A DNA stretch of 64,000 nt from JAJDUF01 sp965238265 (GTDB taxonomy: Bacteria; Chloroflexota; UBA11872; UBA12225; JAJDUF01): contig OZ250185.1 in NCBI GenBank assembly GCA_965238265.1, positions 434,001 through 498,000 on the forward strand, in the 5' to 3' direction. The notes beneath the pieces are model-generated. The model did no database searches and was not told the origin of the DNA. It saw only the letters and a program-made list of their open reading frames with translations. Below, in pieces: positions 26,000 through 34,586 of the stretch. Within the stretch, counting starts at the first letter, position 1. Each line of letters begins with the position of its first letter. The translations under genes and the position numbers were made by a program.

Positions 26000-26217
26000 C
26001 AGCCGGCTTCTCGCTCACGTAAGACGGTCAAGCGCACGGCCGCCTGAGGGTCGGCGGGACGCGGCAGGTCCCAGAAATCCGCTGGCAAGGGCTGTTTCCC
26101 GCGCTTGAGCAGTCCCTTATCCTCCATGTCACGCAGGTGCTCCGGGAGAGGCACACGCGCAATCGGACGGCCATACGCCTTGCGATCTACCGTCCGCTTA
26201 ACCGTAGTCTTGGCCAT
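25996..26217 (-). CDS. Orphan antitoxin-like protein
   Basis: 73 residues. A basic N-terminus is followed by PLPEHLRDMEDKGLLKRGKQ and PADFWDLPRPADPQAAV, a pattern seen in short Chloroflexota antitoxins paired with PIN toxins. No intact toxin follows; only a few toxin codons remain before the ApeA gene. Start ATG at 26217. Function as an antitoxin is inferred from pattern and from the broken junction. Confidence 0.55.
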   Translation of the reverse strand: MAKTTVKRTVDRKAYGRPIARVPLPEHLRDMEDKGLLKRGKQPLPADFWDLPRPADPQAAVRLTVLREREAGW

Positions 26218-26423
26218 CTTCCCCGCCGCTCCCTAGTCAGCCGTTGCGCGCCTACCAGCTAACGAGAGTGTGCTATAGATTCGCGTTATCGGCGGTCACA
26301 GGCAGCGCAAGGGTTGACCGGCCTGCTAATCGAGGCGCATGCCTCGCCCCCCGTCCCGCACCCCTCTCTGTGCTCTCTGTGTTCCCTGTAGCCAAGAAAG
26401 GACCTCCGAGAGCACGCCAGACC

Positions 26424-27791
26424 CTAGTCAACGCTGAACGAGTACAGGCTGGCGGAGCGCAAGTAGAACTTGAGGCGGATTGGCTGCCCTTGCAGCGCCG
26501 CCAGCGTCTGGCGCTCGCGCCACGTCACGCGCTGCCGCACCGCGTCGCTATCGGCTAAGGCACATTCAACCTTGCGATAGCCCGCGCGCTCGCGGCCCTG
26601 CGCGTCCAGCACGGCGACCGCCACCTCGCCGCTGCGCGCGTCGGCATTGATCGCAAGCTGCTCACCGGCGCAGATGAAGGGCTTGGTGAGCACGGTGCCA
26701 CCGGCCTCGTCGGCGTCGAGGGACACAAACCCATCTTGACGGAGCTTGGCCAGGCAGATGGTTCCGGTGCGCGCACCGACCCCGTGCTCGCCGTCGTAGG
26801 CCCCGTAGTAGAACCATAGCTCGTCGCCAACGATGACCGGGTCTTTCGCGGTGAAGATCATCCCGCGATCCACGCTGCCCGGTGGCCCCAGCGGGATGAA
26901 CGGCTGCCGGTCGCCGATACGCTCCCACCGGCGGCCGTCGCGGCTGGCCGCCAACTGCACGTCAATGGTCCCGCCGCCGCGGCTCAACGGTTCCTCCGGG
27001 TAGGTGTGGAAGGTCCAGGGCAGGCCCAGGTACAGCCCCTCGTACTTGAAGACCGACATGCCGTAGATCTCCAGGCCCGGCGGGTCCTCAGCGTCCGGCG
27101 CGAACACCACCTCCGGCGCGGTCCACTGCACGAAGTCGTCGCTGACCGACCGACCGACCAGCCGCACCACCCCGGAACCGACCCGCGCGGCGGCGCGGGG
27201 ATAGGCCACGTACTGGCCCAACGCATCGTCCCAGCCAAGCAGGTTGTGCGTATCGCCCGTCCTGCGGATCACCGGGTTGCCGGCATACCTGGTCCAGTGG
27301 AGGCCGTCGGGCGAAAATGCTACCGAGACATGGGCAATGCCCGGGTCGCGCTTCACCGAGCGGTCCCAATAGAGCATCTTGTAGCGGCGGGCCGGGTCCG
27401 GATCGTGCGGCTCTTCGATCACGTTCGGCAGACAGACCTCGTCCAGCACCACGTTGTTGTCCGCGTTCCCGTCGAGTTCGACGAGACCCAGCGACGGCTT
27501 CTCCCAGAAGATGCCGTCCCGCGAGGTGGCATACGACGCGACATAGGCAATCGGGCCATGCCCCTGGTACCACATGCGGAACAGACTCTCCGCCGGGTCG
27601 TAGAGGATGGCACCGTAGATGGTGATAGCGCGCTCCAGCGGGTAGGTAGGATAGATGACCGGGTTGCCGACGTACTTGGCCGGTTGGTGCAGCACCCGGG
27701 CGATGCCGTGCGTCTCGGCAACGAGCCAGTCATCAACGAAGAGCTGGCGGCGACCGGCGATCTCCAGCGCGGCAGTTGTCATATCGGCCAT
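26424..27791 (-). CDS. Five-bladed propeller glycosidase-like protein (GH43/GH32-type fold)
   Basis: 455 residues. It starts LEIAGRRQLFVDDWLVAETH, a common opening of cytoplasmic glycosidase-like proteins in this type of cluster. Blades carry FRMWYQGHG, RDGIFWEKP, SPDGLHWTRY, FVQWTAPEV and DGRRWERIG strand motifs. A C-terminal beta-sandwich of about 110 residues ends in LYSFSVD. No signal peptide. Probably binds or cleaves a glycoside, but catalytic acids cannot be fixed by eye. The paralogue at 53835 shares the whole layout. ATG at 27791 has GGAGG about 10 bases upstream. The 206-base gap on its 3' side contains only a repeat-like ctctgtg tract. Confidence 0.75.
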   Translation of the reverse strand: MADMTTAALEIAGRRQLFVDDWLVAETHGIARVLHQPAKYVGNPVIYPTYPLERAITIYGAILYDPAESLFRMWYQGHGPIAYVASYATSRDGIFWEKPSLGLVELDGNADNNVVLDEVCLPNVIEEPHDPDPARRYKMLYWDRSVKRDPGIAHVSVAFSPDGLHWTRYAGNPVIRRTGDTHNLLGWDDALGQYVAYPRAAARVGSGVVRLVGRSVSDDFVQWTAPEVVFAPDAEDPPGLEIYGMSVFKYEGLYLGLPWTFHTYPEEPLSRGGGTIDVQLAASRDGRRWERIGDRQPFIPLGPPGSVDRGMIFTAKDPVIVGDELWFYYGAYDGEHGVGARTGTICLAKLRQDGFVSLDADEAGGTVLTKPFICAGEQLAINADARSGEVAVAVLDAQGRERAGYRKVECALADSDAVRQRVTWRERQTLAALQGQPIRLKFYLRSASLYSFSVD

Positions 27792-27937
27792 CTCGTCTGT
27801 CCTCCAGTTTGCCACAGAGCACACAGAGGGTGTTTGGTCCTGGTGCTCATACGCAGTGCTCGCTGTGTGCCATGAAGTCTACTGCAATGAGTTGGAGCAG
27901 GTGCGCCTCTTCCCACTAGCTCAAATGTCAACAGGGC

Positions 27938-28240
27938 CTAGGAAATGGCGAAGGAATGGAGGCTGACAGAGCGCAGAGAGAGCTTGAGGCGGATCGGCTG
28001 CCCTTGCAGCGCTGCCAGCGTCTGGCACTCGCGCCACGTCACGCGCTGGCGCACCGCGTCGCTATCTGCCAGGGCACATTCAACCTTGCGGTAGCCCGCG
28101 TGCTCCCGGCCCTGCGCGTCCAGCGCGGCGACCGCCACCTCGCCCCCGCGCGCGGCGGCATTGATCGCCAGCTGCTTACCGGCGCCGACCCGTGCGGCGG
28201 CGCAGAGATCAGCCACATGCTGGCCCAAAGCATCGCCGCA
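27938..28240 (-). pseudogene. Remnant of a second copy of the adjacent glycosidase-like gene
   Basis: The reading frame encodes ECALADSDAVRQRVTWRE and LAALQGQPIRLKLSLRS, nearly identical to the end of the gene at 26424. Upstream, GDALGQHVADLCAAARVG resembles that gene's GWDDALGQYVAYPRAAARVG segment, but about 200 intervening residues are missing. So this is the tail of a tandem duplicate with a large internal deletion and no start. Confidence 0.8.
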
Positions 28241-28293
28241 GCCAATGGCTACCTCTCTCGGAGAGAAAATCACCAACCGAAACGGTAATAGCC

Positions 28294-28328
28294 ATGCGGT
28301 CTGCTTACTCATGGTAAGCAGACCGCAT
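28294..28328. repeat. Perfect 35-base palindrome (15-bp arms)
   Basis: Arms atgcggtctgcttac (28294-28308) and gtaagcagaccgcat (28314-28328) pair perfectly around tcatg. No T-run follows on either strand, so it is not a standard terminator. It lies between the SRPBCC gene and the glycosidase remnant; operator or mobile-element scar possible. Confidence 0.8.
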
Positions 28329-28369
28329 TCGGCCACAATCACCGTCGTTTTCGTCCGGAGGAGCGCTAC

Positions 28370-28861
28370 TTAAGGGGCTTTGAACGCCTCGCGCGTGACC
28401 GGCTCTCCGGTTTCGACGAATTGTTTCAGACCGAGTAGGAGCAGTGGGAACGCTTTCTCCAGCCTCGGCTTAAGGATGAAGCTATGAATGAAAGCTCCAA
28501 CTGGGCCGAACTTGATGTCGTACCTGGTCTCCACGCTGGCGACAGTATCGCCTTCATCGGTCTCTCCAAGATTGAAGGAAGTTTTGATGTCCTTCATGAT
28601 GAACGGCGCGCCCTTGTCGATAGATATAACGTACCCCTGACCCTCGACCCAATCCGACGCGGTCTCTTTTATACTCCCCAGAGGATGAAGCTCACAATGG
28701 CGGGTGGTGCCCTCGCCAGTGGTGTTCGCCGAGGTGGATTGCGACGACTTCACAGTCGGGGCGTATAGGTAGACGTTCCCAAAGTCTGCGAGGGCGTCCC
28801 ACACCCGCTCCTTCTGGGCTTTGATGTGTATGGTGTGCTCCAAGATAGCGGCCACTTGCAT
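28370..28861 (-). CDS. SRPBCC (START/Bet v1-like) family protein
   Basis: 163-residue helix-grip protein. HTIHIKAQKERVWDALADFGNV at the N-terminus and a C-terminal amphipathic helix (RLEKAFPLLLLGLKQFVETG) frame a ligand cavity typical of polyketide cyclase-like proteins. It probably binds a hydrophobic ligand; nothing more specific can be said. AGGAG directly abuts the ATG at 28861, while the GTG two codons later (28855) has ideal 6-base spacing and may be the real start. Moderately AT-rich compared with neighbours. Confidence 0.8.
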   Translation of the reverse strand: MQVAAILEHTIHIKAQKERVWDALADFGNVYLYAPTVKSSQSTSANTTGEGTTRHCELHPLGSIKETASDWVEGQGYVISIDKGAPFIMKDIKTSFNLGETDEGDTVASVETRYDIKFGPVGAFIHSFILKPRLEKAFPLLLLGLKQFVETGEPVTREAFKAP

Positions 28862-29107
28862 CTCCTAGGGTTGGATGCGTAAAACTCCCGGATTAGGCCC
28901 GAGGCCAAATCCTAGAAGCTACTTTCTCGTTCCTATCATTGTACCCTGTAACTTCTTGTCTACGCAACTAATTTCCGACGCCGGCCCCTGGCTTGACCAG
29001 GGGGATGCGCCCGCCGGCCTGTTGCCGGCGCCGACAAGCCGGCCCAGCACTGGTACCCTTCAAGGCAGGTCACGCGTAAACGCGCGTATAAGGAGAAAGG
29101 CAGGCTT

Positions 29108-30034
29108 ATGAGTGACTTCCGGTTCAAGCTAGGGATGTTTATGCCCGAGTTGGGGCTGCCGTTTGACGAAGGCCTCGCTGTCGCCAAGGACATCGGCGCC
29201 GACTCCGTGTGGTTCACCAGCATTGCCAATGAGCCACCCATCGCCGAGATGAGCGACGCCGAGGCCGGGCGGATGGCCGCTCGTGTCGCCAAGCATGGGC
29301 TGGAGCTGCACGTCATTGCGGCCGGCGCACCCTTCAAGCAGCTCCATCTGGCCGATCTCGATCTGGATACCATGCAGGACGACCCCGCCTTCCGCGAAGG
29401 GTTTGACGACCTCGTTCGCTCGATGCAGATTGCCGCCCACTTGGGCATCAAGACCGTCAATACGTTCACCTTCGCTTGGCCCGGAGAATACGGGGCCGGC
29501 AAGCCTACCTGGCCGATGCGCTGGCTCACGCGCGGTGGGGTCATCGCCGAGGTGGACATGGAGAAGCTGCTCAAGGCGTTTTCCCTGGTCGTGCAGCAGG
29601 CCGAGCGCTACGACGTAGACGTGTCACTCTCCATGATGCCGTGGAACTACACCAATACCACCGGCAACTTCCGTCGTCTGGCCGAACGGTTAGGCTCGCC
29701 GCGCCTCAAGGTCATGTGGGGACCGGCGGACTGCTTCAACTGTGGGGAGGCGGACGTGGCGACGGCCGGCTACCAGAACATGCGGCCCTACATACACGGG
29801 CTGCACATCAAGGACCTGCACGTGAAGAACGGACTACAACTCGATTTCGAGTACCGCCCCTTGGGCACCGGCGACGTGGACTATCTCACCATCTTGCGCC
29901 AGCTGCACGCGGATCGCTCCGAGGCGGTCCTGGCCGTGGCCACCCACTTTCGGCCGCCCAGCGGCTCGGGCGAAGAAGCGATGCGCACAAACTATGCCCA
30001 GCTGAAGCAGCTCATCAGCCGGGCCTCTGACTGA
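29108..30034 (+). CDS. Sugar phosphate isomerase/epimerase (xylose isomerase-like TIM barrel)
   Basis: 308-residue AP-endonuclease-2-like TIM barrel. FKLGMFMPELGLPFDEGLAV opens the barrel, and the metal-site strands include LHIKDLHVKNG with HxKD and the late FEYRPLGTGDVDYLTILRQL, typical of hexulose or inosose isomerases. GGAGAAAGG lies upstream. It begins a run of three catabolic genes on this strand (isomerase, Gfo/Idh/MocA oxidoreductase, SDR), which together could oxidise and isomerise a sugar or cyclitol. Confidence 0.82.
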   Translation: MSDFRFKLGMFMPELGLPFDEGLAVAKDIGADSVWFTSIANEPPIAEMSDAEAGRMAARVAKHGLELHVIAAGAPFKQLHLADLDLDTMQDDPAFREGFDDLVRSMQIAAHLGIKTVNTFTFAWPGEYGAGKPTWPMRWLTRGGVIAEVDMEKLLKAFSLVVQQAERYDVDVSLSMMPWNYTNTTGNFRRLAERLGSPRLKVMWGPADCFNCGEADVATAGYQNMRPYIHGLHIKDLHVKNGLQLDFEYRPLGTGDVDYLTILRQLHADRSEAVLAVATHFRPPSGSGEEAMRTNYAQLKQLISRASD

Positions 30035-30060
30035 GTGTAAGGAGACTAAGGAGAGCACCG

Positions 30061-31089
30061 ATGGCAAACCAACTGCACACGGCCCTCATCGGCTGCGGCG
30101 GCATCAGCGGCGCTCACCTGCCCAACATCCGCAACACACCGGCAATGCGCCTGGTCGCTACGATGGATGTCGTCGAGGCAGCCGCCCAAAGGCGGGCCGA
30201 GGAGAGCAACGCCGCGTACTACACAACCGACTGGCAACGAATCCTCGACGATGACACCATCGAGGCCGTGCTGCTGTGCTCTACTCACGATACCCACACG
30301 GCCCTGGCCATCGAAGCCCTGGCCGCCGGCAAGCACGTCTACTCCGAGAAGCCGCTGGCGATGACACTCGACGAAGCGCGGCGCCTCCAGCAGGCCGTCC
30401 ACGAGTCGGGGTTGCAGCTGATGAGCGGCTGGTGGTTCAAGCACTCGCCGGTAACTAAGCGGCTGCGCGAGGTCATCCCGCAGCCCTACTTCATCCTCTT
30501 CACCTGCCGCCTCGCCAGTAGCCGCTATGAAGATGCGCGGCCGAACGATCCCGAAGGGCCGTATGGCCGCAACGGCATCCTCGACGCGGCCGGCTACAAC
30601 CTCCACTGGATTTGGCACGTCATGCGCTCCCAGCCGGTCGAGATCACGGCCACGGGCTACGAAGGTGCGCCCACGAACACCAGCACCATCACCATCCGCT
30701 TCGCCAACGGCGGCATCGGCACCTCGATCTACAGCGTCGTGGGAGCCGGTGGCATCCTGCCAAAGCACTACGCCGAGGTGCTGGCCGGCGGAGTCAGCGC
30801 TGCAACCCTGCGCTTCGGCAATCTCGTCTTCGAAGGCACGGATGAGCCGGGCATCGAACACAACGCCTATCACAACGGCTTCGATGAAGAGATGGGCATG
30901 TTCGCGCACTTGTGTCTGCATGGCGGGCCCAGTCCGATGGACGCCTGGGAGGCCTGCATTCCGACGCTGATTTTCGAGAAGGCCGTCGAGTCGATGCGTA
31001 CGCACCAACCTGTGCCGGTTGAGGTGTGTGAGGAGTTCTACCTGCCCGATGGCAAGCTCCCGGCCAGCATCGAGCGCTTCGGCGATTGA
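30061..31089 (+). CDS. Gfo/Idh/MocA family oxidoreductase
   Basis: 342 residues. The Rossmann fingerprint is ALIGCGGISGAH, the catalytic signature is YSEKPLAM (EKP), and a C-terminal alpha/beta dimerisation domain carries DAAGYNLHWIWHVM with the conserved Asp-x-x-x-His arrangement. NAD(P)-dependent dehydrogenase of sugars, sugar acids or inositols. It lies 26 bases after the isomerase gene with AAGGAGA before its ATG. Substrate unknown. Confidence 0.88.
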   Translation: MANQLHTALIGCGGISGAHLPNIRNTPAMRLVATMDVVEAAAQRRAEESNAAYYTTDWQRILDDDTIEAVLLCSTHDTHTALAIEALAAGKHVYSEKPLAMTLDEARRLQQAVHESGLQLMSGWWFKHSPVTKRLREVIPQPYFILFTCRLASSRYEDARPNDPEGPYGRNGILDAAGYNLHWIWHVMRSQPVEITATGYEGAPTNTSTITIRFANGGIGTSIYSVVGAGGILPKHYAEVLAGGVSAATLRFGNLVFEGTDEPGIEHNAYHNGFDEEMGMFAHLCLHGGPSPMDAWEACIPTLIFEKAVESMRTHQPVPVEVCEEFYLPDGKLPASIERFGD

Positions 31090-31102
31090 GCATGCCCAAC
31101 GG

Positions 31103-31900
31103 GTGAGCGGCGTGGAGCTACACGGGCGGGCAGCGCTAGTGACAGGCGCTGCCCGTGGCATTGGCAAAGCGGTTGCGGAAGCGCTGGCTCAGGCCGGTGC
31201 GAGTGTGGCCCTGCTGGACAGCGACGTCGCTGCGGTGGTCACCACCAGCCAGGCCGTGGCCGAGCTTACCGGTCGGCGCACCCTGGCCGTCCCCGCCGAC
31301 GTGCGCGTGAAGGCCCAGCTGGATCGGGCGGTGGCGACGACGCTCGCGGCGTTCGGTCAGTTGGACGTGTTCGTCGCCAATGCCGGCGTGTGGAGCCACG
31401 GGCTATTGACCGAGGTGCCGGAACGCGAGTGGGACCGGGTCTTCGCCGTGAACCTGAAGGGCGTCCTGTTCGGCGTCCAGGCGGTAGCGCCCGTACTGAA
31501 AGAGCAACGGCGCGGCAAGATCGTCACCATCGCCTCGGCGGCCGGCCTCAATCCGTCGTCCGCTTGGAGCGCCTACTCCATCTCCAAGACAGCGGTCATC
31601 GCGCTTACGCACGTGGCGGCCACGGAATTAGCCCCCTTCCACGTACAGGTCAACGCGATCTGCCCCGGAGCCGTGGACACCGACCTGACGCAGCGCATCA
31701 CCGACCGGACCGGCGAGCGCTTTCCCCACGCGCTGCCGCCGGCGCAGGTTGCCGCTGCCGTGCTGGCGGTCGTCTGCCCATTCGAGCAGACCCGCACGGG
31801 CGAGGCAATCCTGGTAAACCTGGAGGGCAGTGTTGCTGTATCCGACTCCCTCCCCTGGCGATCCGGTCATCAGGATGCCGCCGGAGAAGCCCATGGTTGA
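31103..31900 (+). CDS. Short-chain dehydrogenase/reductase
   Basis: 265 residues from the proposed GTG start. TGAARGIG cofactor motif, NAG (VANAGVW) and the catalytic YSISK are present in the normal SDR order, as is the C-terminal PGAVDTDL loop. The last 25 residues (VAVSDSLPWRSGHQDAAG) do not look like a standard SDR end, hinting at a 3' frameshift or read-through. No good Shine-Dalgarno precedes the GTG, which lies 14 bases after the previous stop, so translational coupling is likely. Probably works with the two upstream enzymes. Confidence 0.85.
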   Translation: MSGVELHGRAALVTGAARGIGKAVAEALAQAGASVALLDSDVAAVVTTSQAVAELTGRRTLAVPADVRVKAQLDRAVATTLAAFGQLDVFVANAGVWSHGLLTEVPEREWDRVFAVNLKGVLFGVQAVAPVLKEQRRGKIVTIASAAGLNPSSAWSAYSISKTAVIALTHVAATELAPFHVQVNAICPGAVDTDLTQRITDRTGERFPHALPPAQVAAAVLAVVCPFEQTRTGEAILVNLEGSVAVSDSLPWRSGHQDAAGEAHG

Positions 31901-32087
31901 CGTTGCAGCAGCGCGACACGCCCACAGCGCGGTGGGACCGATCTGCCTCCGGCTGTGTGCTGGCATGCAACTAGGGTCCGGCCATCGCTTGCATATCGCC
32001 AAGCATGCTGCACAATGATAGGGAGGCAAACTCGCCAGTCTCATGGCGCCAGCCTGAGAGCCTCCGGCAACTGAAAGGAAGTGCGCG

Positions 32088-32324
32088 ATGGCAATGCTCG
32101 ACCAGGAATTGGAGACCTACGAGCGGCACCGCGAACGGTTGCTGCAGGACTCTGAGGGAAAGTACGTGCTGATCTACCGCGACGACGTGATAACCGTCTT
32201 CGAGTCGAAGAACGACGCCATTGCGGAGGGGTACCGTCGTCTAGGCAACGTTCCCTTCCTCGTCAAGGAGATCGTGCAAGTAGAAATCCCGGCGCGATTC
32301 GTCTCACCCACCTTGGCCCTCTAA
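32088..32324 (+). CDS. DUF5678-like small protein
   Basis: 78 residues. The pattern LLQDSEGKYVLIYRDDVI, an AIAEGYRRLG helix and PFLVKEIVQVE matches DUF5678-type proteins, which often precede aspartic-protease-like genes; none follows here. Soluble, function unknown. GAAAGGAAG lies before the ATG. Confidence 0.75.
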   Translation: MAMLDQELETYERHRERLLQDSEGKYVLIYRDDVITVFESKNDAIAEGYRRLGNVPFLVKEIVQVEIPARFVSPTLAL

Positions 32325-32348
32325 CCGCGCCGTTGTACACCTATGCGC

Positions 32349-33179
32349 CTATTCCACATACGGCCGCAGGGTGTCGTAGCTGGTGCGGGCGGCCTGCTCG
32401 ACCGTCTCGCCTGGCCCCATCGCCTGGTGAACCGTCACCCAGCCCGTGTAACCGATCTCCTTCAGCCCGGCAAACACGCGGTCCAAGTCCAGCCCGCGCT
32501 CGTCCGACAGCGGCGGTTGGTCGGCGCGCACCTCCCCACGGTTGGTGCCGACGGTCATCTTGCCCTCGGGGTGGATGTGCCAGTTCTGGAGGTACACGTT
32601 GAAGAGGTGAGGGGCAAGCTGACGGAGGGCTGCGGGACCGTAGTCGTCACCGCAGATCGCAAGGTTGGACGGCTCGTAGGTCACGCCGAAGTTCGGGCGA
32701 TCCACCTGATGCACCACGTCCAGCGTCTCGGCAACCGTCTCGCAGAGCGTGCGGATGTGGGTCTGATGCACGAGACGCATCCCCCGCTCACGGGCAATGT
32801 CCGCAGCGCGCCGGGTCCAGGGAATGTCGTCCGCTTCCTTAATCATGACCCGCACGAGATCGCACCCGAACCGCTCGGCCAAGTCGAGATGCGGGGTGAT
32901 GTCGCGCAGCGGCGCCGTCGCCTGGTCGTCGTTCGCGGCGAGGCCCACCGTGCCCGTACACATCGAGACCGCGAGACCGAGGTTGTCGAGCACCTGCTTC
33001 ATCGCGGCCACTCGCGCGGCCGGCGTGTCAATGCTGGCCTGCGAGGCCCGCATCGAGATGCCCTTGTAGCCCAGCGTCGCGGCCAGCTGCATCAGCGGCT
33101 CGAAGGCCATCGCCGCGCGATCCTTGCGCTGCGGCGTCTCCGCAATCCGCACCGACAGCGATAGCTGCATAGCGTCCAT
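32349..33179 (-). CDS. Sugar phosphate isomerase/epimerase (TIM barrel)
   Basis: 276-residue AP-endonuclease-2-like barrel. GYKGISMRASQASID, VRVMIKEADDIPW, HQTHIRTLCETV and FGVTYEPSNLAICGDDY represent successive barrel strands with the metal-binding Glu and His set. AGGAGA about 11 bases before the ATG. Followed upstream on the same strand by an Ldh-family dehydrogenase with only 30 bases between, so the two probably form an operon in which the dehydrogenase is transcribed first. Confidence 0.8.
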   Translation of the reverse strand: MDAMQLSLSVRIAETPQRKDRAAMAFEPLMQLAATLGYKGISMRASQASIDTPAARVAAMKQVLDNLGLAVSMCTGTVGLAANDDQATAPLRDITPHLDLAERFGCDLVRVMIKEADDIPWTRRAADIARERGMRLVHQTHIRTLCETVAETLDVVHQVDRPNFGVTYEPSNLAICGDDYGPAALRQLAPHLFNVYLQNWHIHPEGKMTVGTNRGEVRADQPPLSDERGLDLDRVFAGLKEIGYTGWVTVHQAMGPGETVEQAARTSYDTLRPYVE

Positions 33180-33209
33180 GTGTTGCTCGCTTCTCCTTGC
33201 CTACGTGAT

Positions 33210-34256
33210 CTACGTGATTGCTACATCGAGCGATTCGGCCAGCTCGACCAACGATTGCCAAATATCGTCGGCAACCGGGATGCCGTCGCGCTGGCGCGTG
33301 GCACGGGTGCGCCGCTCCGGGTCGCCCGGCGCCAGCACCTCGCTGAACCCCGGCGCCGGCGGCACGGCCCGCAGCCGGCCCGCCAGCTCAGAGGCCCGCG
33401 CGGTGAAGTCGGTCAAGGGCTGGAAGAGATCGGCCCGCATGGCGATCATCGTCACGCCTTGGCGCCGCATGATGGGGCCGCCGCGGGCCTCGTCCGCGTA
33501 GGCGTCTGTGCCGGTGAGCATGCGACCGAGCAGTTCCACCGCCACCATCACCGCATAGCCCTTGTGTCCGCCGAAGGGGACGTGTCCACCCCCGGTGAGC
33601 AGATCGTTGGGATCGGTCGTCGGATTCCCGTCCCGGTCAACGATGCTGCCCGGGGGCATCGCTTCCTCCCGCTCTTGCGCCAACCGGGCCTTGCTGCCAG
33701 ACCATGTCGTCGTAGCGAAGTCGAACATGACCGGCGCCGTATCATCGCTCGGAAACCCGATGGACAGCGGGTTGGTGTGCAATACCGTCTCCCGCCCGCC
33801 AAAGGGGACGGCCGCCGGTTCCTCGGCGCCGTACCCCCCGGCCCAGACCATGCCGACCATGCCGTTCGCCGCCGCCAGCTCGACGTATTCGCCCAGCCGC
33901 CCGATGTGGTTCGATTGCACGACCCCGACGACGGCGACATTCTGCGTGCGGGCCTTCTCGATGGCCACTTCCATCGCGTACTTCGCGGCGACGTGGCCGA
34001 ACGTCCAGTTGCCCGTCACCAGCGCACTTGTCGGCGTCTCGCGCAGGATGGCCGGCCGCGCGGTGGGCACGATCCAGCCGGCGTTGATCGCTTCGACGTA
34101 CCGGGGTAGGTGGACGACGCCATGGGTCTCCACGCCGCAGAGGTTGGACGCGACTAACGCCTCGGCCATCCGGTTGGCATTGCGCTCGTCGGCCCCCGCA
34201 GCCAGCAGCAGCGCGCGGGTGAGCGCAGACAGTTCCTCGGCCGTCTTGGTTGGCAT
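33210..34256 (-). CDS. Ldh family (malate/lactate/ureidoglycolate) oxidoreductase
   Basis: 348 residues of the YlbC/Ldh2 NAD(P)-dependent 2-hydroxyacid dehydrogenase family, which has its own fold unrelated to classic lactate dehydrogenase. Conserved segments: NLCGVETHGVVHLPRYV (catalytic His), VVQSNHIGRLGEYVELAA, NPLSIGFPSDD, FDFATTTW and FGGHKGYAVMVAVELL. Oxidises malate, lactate, ureidoglycolate or sugar-derived 2-hydroxyacids. First gene of a two-gene unit with the isomerase. Confidence 0.88.
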   Translation of the reverse strand: MPTKTAEELSALTRALLLAAGADERNANRMAEALVASNLCGVETHGVVHLPRYVEAINAGWIVPTARPAILRETPTSALVTGNWTFGHVAAKYAMEVAIEKARTQNVAVVGVVQSNHIGRLGEYVELAAANGMVGMVWAGGYGAEEPAAVPFGGRETVLHTNPLSIGFPSDDTAPVMFDFATTTWSGSKARLAQEREEAMPPGSIVDRDGNPTTDPNDLLTGGGHVPFGGHKGYAVMVAVELLGRMLTGTDAYADEARGGPIMRRQGVTMIAMRADLFQPLTDFTARASELAGRLRAVPPAPGFSEVLAPGDPERRTRATRQRDGIPVADDIWQSLVELAESLDVAIT

Positions 34257-34389
34257 GGCTTGTGTCTCCGACGGTGATCTCAGTGCGAGGCCGCATCTAC
34301 GGGCTACAACTGTACCACCTCGTCAGGATGCAGCCAGGCCGGAAGCATGCTGTCTCCGACCGTCCCTCTGCACAGCGGGGGGCTATAGG

Positions 34390-34407
34390 CTGACAAGGGT
34401 AGGTTTT
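34390..34407. repeat. 18-bp repeat CTGACAAGGGTAGGTTTT
   Basis: Second copy of the element at 20247-20264, again in an intergenic gap and again about 40-60 bases before a TCATTCC palindrome. Confidence 0.7.
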
Positions 34408-34442
34408 TCATGTAGGGGCGCGATTCATCGCGCCCAGGCGCT

Positions 34443-34469
34443 CGTCATTCCGGCGGAAGCCGGAATCCA
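34443..34469. repeat. Dispersed palindromic repeat
   Basis: attccggc-ggaa-gccggaat version of the TCATTCC palindrome family, with changed but still complementary arms. Confidence 0.75.
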
Positions 34470-34586
34470 TCCTGATCATCCTTGCATCCTGCAAATCCTG
34501 ATTCAGACCATCATCCGGCCCGGTGTACACTCAAGGCCGGACAGACCCGGAGCGGTCTAGCAGGCGGCGGCCTCCGGGAAGAGGGT

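Larger units (their letters stand above)
34257..34586. other. Intergenic region with repeats
   Basis: No gene is visible. It holds the 18-bp repeat CTGACAAGGGTAGGTTTT (34390-34407), a GTAGGGGCGCGATTCATCGCGCCC palindromic tract just after it, and a palindromic repeat at 34443-34469. It separates two divergent gene sets, so promoters must lie here, but none stands out. Confidence 0.6.
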
